Positions 60,359 through 64,000 of a stretch of 64,000 nucleotides of DNA are shown here, piece by piece. Under the pieces are notes generated by a model. It was not told the DNA's origin. It saw only the letters and a program-made list of their open reading frames with translations, and did not search any database. The translations under genes and the position numbers were made by a program. The stretch covers positions 1,984,001 to 2,048,000 of the forward strand of contig CM024188.1 in NCBI GenBank assembly GCA_013433145.1, read 5' to 3'. The stretch is from Ascaris suum. Lineage: Eukaryota > Nematoda > Chromadorea > Rhabditida > Ascarididae. Numbering within the stretch: the first letter of the stretch is position 1; the number at the start of each line of letters is the position of its first letter.

Positions 60359-62807
60359 ATGTATAGAAAAGAAAAAGGAGAGATTAGAAATAAAGGTCGA
60401 CCCGAAGCGGATGTATCAGAATGGGTGGCATCTAATACAAGAGTAAGCATTTTTAATTCTCTTTTTATGAGTATTATTATTGCAGAAATTATTATTCGGC
60501 TTTTTGTTCTAATATTTCTGTAATTAATAAATAAATATTCTAGATTAACTACCCTTGAAAAAAAAGAAACAATTATTTACTATTAAGTAAAATTGTTGTT
60601 TTTCAAAATTATAATCTAATGCTTCAATCATCGTTTCAACTACAATGAAACGAATGCATAATAGTCCACGCTTATTTATTTCTTTCCGATCAATGAAAAT
60701 TTTATTTTATTTTTTTCAATATACGGATAGTCCCTAGTTGCCGGGCATTTTTACTGTTGTACTAGTGATGATGATCTTCATTAATGAAGTATGAAGCGTA
60801 AGCAATTTCTACAAGTAATGAGCCTAAAATGTGGTGTGGAATTAATCGCCCTCTCCCCTTCCCCCTAAGTGTGTGCGGTATAATTTTTTGCCGTTAAATC
60901 CATATGATCACTATTTGCGTTATCTACTGCTGTCGTATTCATTAGTGAAGTTTTAATGAAACAAATATATCTTAAAATACGCGTTCATCATCCTTTTTTT
61001 TTTTCATAGTCTATTTTGCATTCCTGCAGAGAAGCCTATCATTACAGTATTATTAATTCGTTATTTTTGAATCTACGTTCTTTCATTCATGACCATATCA
61101 ATGACTTTTTTGAACTGAGTACAAACAGTAATGATGTGGCGATCCCTTCTTTTTTTTTTTTTTTCAGCAAGTGAACCCGTCATCAACACAAGGGTTTCGT
61201 TCTTTACGCTTTCAGCCAGCCGTTCTTAATATACCATCAACGACTTATGAGCGTAAGTATTTTATATTTTCATCTTATGGTATTCTTTTCATCGACTCTA
61301 GAATTTGTTTTAATTCCAGAACCCATAATTTTGGATTTCAGGATCTCGTTTCGTATCCGTATTCGGTTTTCTTTAGTTCGACATGCTTAGTTTCATTTTT
61401 TTTTTTCTTGGAGATTGGAAAGAAAGATTTTCGTGATTGTGCATTTTGTTAGATATATTGCAAAAGAGAAATATCTCATAATAGAACACAATGCTCGATC
61501 GTAATTCTGAACCATCGAATGCTTTGAACTGTCGATGTGCATTATCCACAATTGTTAATAGAGTACTTCTCAAAGAGTATATTAGGAAGCTGGAGAAATC
61601 AGTGAGGTCGTGCAATTTCATTTTCAATTTTTTAAGTTACAATTTGAGAAATTGATTTCAATTTCAATTCCAATTTTTAAGTTACAATATGAGAAAATGA
61701 TTTCAATTACGAGTTCAATTTTCAAGTTACAGTTTGAGAAATCGATGCAAGGCTCAGTGGAAATATAAATTCGTAATATAACTGTAGAAGATTTAAACGC
61801 TTTATGTTGATTAAATCATGATACGATGCATGTTGCAGACAGGTTATTTCCGTCGTCTTGATTTTGTCTTTATGCGATTTATTCATTGCTGATTGCTGAT
61901 CATCTGTGAGAAGTTCAATACCTCATTCCTAGATGGCATTCTTTTCTCGATTCTTCATCCCATCCATTGACCTTCACCTGACTCTGCCTAGCAAAATTGG
62001 GCGAAATTTATGTGTGGCATTTTCAGCCAGCTTACAAGTTTTCACATGCTGGCGTTTTTTCTAACCTCACCAATTGATGAAGTAAAGACATGACTTTTTG
62101 TTTAGAAATGAAACGAAATTGTATCCTTGAGAGTGTTGAAGTCATCTGTTTACAAAGAAATCTTTGGCTCTATCCCACCTCAATTTTCTCTTTTTCATTC
62201 ACAGGTATTTTCAATTGTTTCTGGTGGTTTTTATTGCAATTTTCAATTTTCTGAGAGCTCTTCAGAGGTAATATGTAGATTCGTGTTTACTGTTTTATAT
62301 ACTTCTTGTTCTATTTTTATGCCACTGGTCGATATCCTAAGGATCTCGAACACTTGACTAAGAAAAGAAATGAGATTTGATGCTCTTTTTTTCTTCATCT
62401 TTGTGAGTTGCAGAGGAATCCGAATCGGATAGCTCTTCTTCGACGCTCTTCCCAGAACCCCTTGATGGGGGATATGGCTGGGTCATTGTACTGGCCTCTT
62501 TCTGCATTCATTTCATTTGTGATGGTTTGTTTCTTTTTTTTTCTTCCATTTACTCTGTTAGATTAAACAGTATTGCTCTGGGAAAAAAGTGCGACTTCGT
62601 GTTTTTTTTTTTTTCGTAAATGAAGCCAACTTAGGACTCCATATTGACCATAAAATTTCTCGTCACCATCATTTCTATTTCCATAGTTCTTTAAGTGTTT
62701 CCGATGAAATTTATTGCAACCAATGATGTAGTTATTGAATTGTTTGATTAAATAATTTGCTATATACACATGTATATACCTATATATAGGTGTATGTATA
62801 TAGGTAT

Positions 62808-62876
<69 letters not shown>

Positions 62877-63450
62877 GAGATTCATTGCACTCTTTCAGTA
62901 TCTTAGGTTCCATTATGCCATTGATCGATTATTCATCGAACGTTGAACAAGAGACTTGAAAGAATTTTTCAATTTAAACTTATATATAGCAAAATTGGAA
63001 ATGACGGCAAAACTTTTGAGAGGTAATTTATTTCTGTGAGTTTTTTATTTGCATACTAGGTAGACGCGCATTTGTGCATTCCTGGTTAAACATCATCCGT
63101 ACCAGGCGCTTAGCCAAAGAACAGTGTCTATGGAAGCTAGGTCCTATAATACGCACTGATTTTTTCTTTTTTTTTTTTGTGATTTCGCATGCTTTAATTT
63201 TATTTATTATTTTATAATTAGAGATGCATTGAATACAAATGTTGCTGTTTCACTTTACGTTAGTTTTTTTCTTCTTCCCATCTTTTTTTTTTCCAGGCAT
63301 CTCATTCTCGTTCGGCATTATGTTTCCTGAAATTCAGCAATATTTTAATGCGACGAAAACGATGAGCGGCGTTGTAGGTTCCATATTTCTATCGATACCA
63401 CTACTCTCTGGTCCATTGGCTGCCGTTCTCACAGATATCTACGATTGCCG
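60359..63450 (+). CDS. Monocarboxylate-transporter-like protein (SLC16/MCT, major facilitator), 5' part
   Basis: Four exons visible: 60359-60442, 61168-61252, 62414-62524, 63297-63450, with phases 0, 1, 1 and 2 at their ends. They give the first 144 residues; the gene continues past the window. Residues 1-73 are a hydrophilic N-terminus, including a serine/acidic run (ESESDSSSS at 58-66). The MCT signature DGGYGW is at 74-79 and leads into membrane segment 1 (about 77-103, ending [10 protein letters not shown]). A second segment follows the loop at 104-115 ([20 protein letters not shown], from 117). SLC16 members move lactate, pyruvate, ketone bodies, thyroid hormone or aromatic amino acids; the N-terminal part does not show which. 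Exon 3 and exon 4 acceptors have long pyrimidine tracts. The substrate and the exact member are not assigned. Confidence 0.87.
61621..61744. repeat. Three-copy degenerate tandem repeat in an MCT-gene intron
   Basis: Three units of about 46 bp (starting near 61621, 61668 and 61712) share the core TTCAATTTT(T)AAGTTACAATTTGAGAAA. They lie in the intron 61253-62413. Confidence 0.8.
62766..62874. repeat. Palindromic TA-rich repeat plus (AT)n in an MCT-gene intron
   Basis: A perfect 14-bp palindrome, ACCTATATATAGGT (62778-62791), sits among TATATAC/GTATATA words and runs into about 59 bp of perfect TA repeat (62816-62874) within the intron 62525-63296. Confidence 0.85.
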
Positions 63451-64000
63451 GTAATGCTCTAATCCTAACTAGCAGGTGTTGTTTTATTTCAAAGAAACAA
63501 ACCGGTGGAACATCCGTGCAGGAAAACGGATATGAAATTCAAATTCTGCACTCTAAACATTAACACCTGGAGATTGTTGATAGATTTTATAAGTATGAAG
63601 CAAATCATAAGATAATATATATCACCAATAATAGATAAGTTAATGAGGCGGTTTTTATGCACGAAAATTGTAGATGTGAGACTTTTCGCTTTTGCATAAC
63701 AGTTTTTGGCTTAAAAGCTAATAAACTAATCTGATCTATGAGGTGTTAAAGCTGAATTTTTATGTATGCAGGTTCGTTTTTCTTCCTTTTTTTTTGGTTC
63801 GGCGATTTCCTATCATATTTTGCATCAAACAAATCGACACCATAAAAATGCGTTTTATACGGTGATGTAAAGAAGCATATAAATAATGTACATCTTTAAA
63901 GGGAATTATAATTGTTTGGAAATAGTCTGAATGATCGACATGGAAATTGTCGGTTGCAAATGAGATAATCAACAAGAAATAATTTTACAAATCGCACTAG

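Overview
This looks like nuclear DNA from a nematode, probably a strongylid-like (clade V) worm. The evidence is: small exons (52-215 nt) split by introns of 0.1-4.7 kb with GT...TTTCAG-type boundaries; a gene with the DB module, a cysteine-rich domain known mainly from nematodes; a 22-nt match with two mismatches to the nematode SL1 spliced leader; splice acceptors placed just upstream of start codons, as expected for SL trans-splicing; and AT-rich non-coding DNA with long (AT)n tracts. There is no bacterial-style operon, tRNA, rRNA or CRISPR array. The long unspliced open frames are mostly chance, so gene models here were built by hand from splice sites, reading phase and protein similarity.

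Layout. 1-7.5 kb: comparatively GC-rich, with broken minus-strand coding remnants. These look like a decayed mobile element (possibly BEL/Pao-like), contain an internally duplicated segment, and have the SL1-like sequence near their apparent 5' side. 9.76-20.36 kb, minus: a complete nine-exon gene for a PAQR (adiponectin/progestin receptor) seven-transmembrane protein, 481 aa in my model, with all expected metal-site histidines. 20.4-31.8 kb: intergenic, with an (AT)n tract and repeat- or transposon-like blocks at about 26.5-28.6 kb. 31.84-37.02 kb, minus: three in-phase exons of an unrecognised, probably secreted cysteine-containing protein, incomplete at both ends. 38.29-39.23 kb, minus: three candidate exons of an unrecognised membrane protein. 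42.8-49.7 kb, plus: a five-exon DB-module secreted protein with every intron in phase 0. 49.7-60.3 kb: intergenic, with (AT)n tracts and several G-rich tracts. 60.36 kb to the right edge, plus: the first four coding exons of a monocarboxylate-transporter-like (SLC16/MCT) gene that runs off the window.

The genes do not form a pathway. A membrane-homeostasis receptor, a secreted cysteine-rich protein and a carrier sit beside orphan genes, each with its own strand and spacing. The most useful results are the reconstructed PAQR gene (with an unusual Cys/His cluster in its N-terminal region), the all-phase-0 DB gene with an extra cysteine-rich exon, the orphan secreted gene with two overlapping GTAAGT donors, and the SL1-like tag in the degraded element. 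Ortholog assignment, exact species and expression cannot be decided from sequence reading alone.
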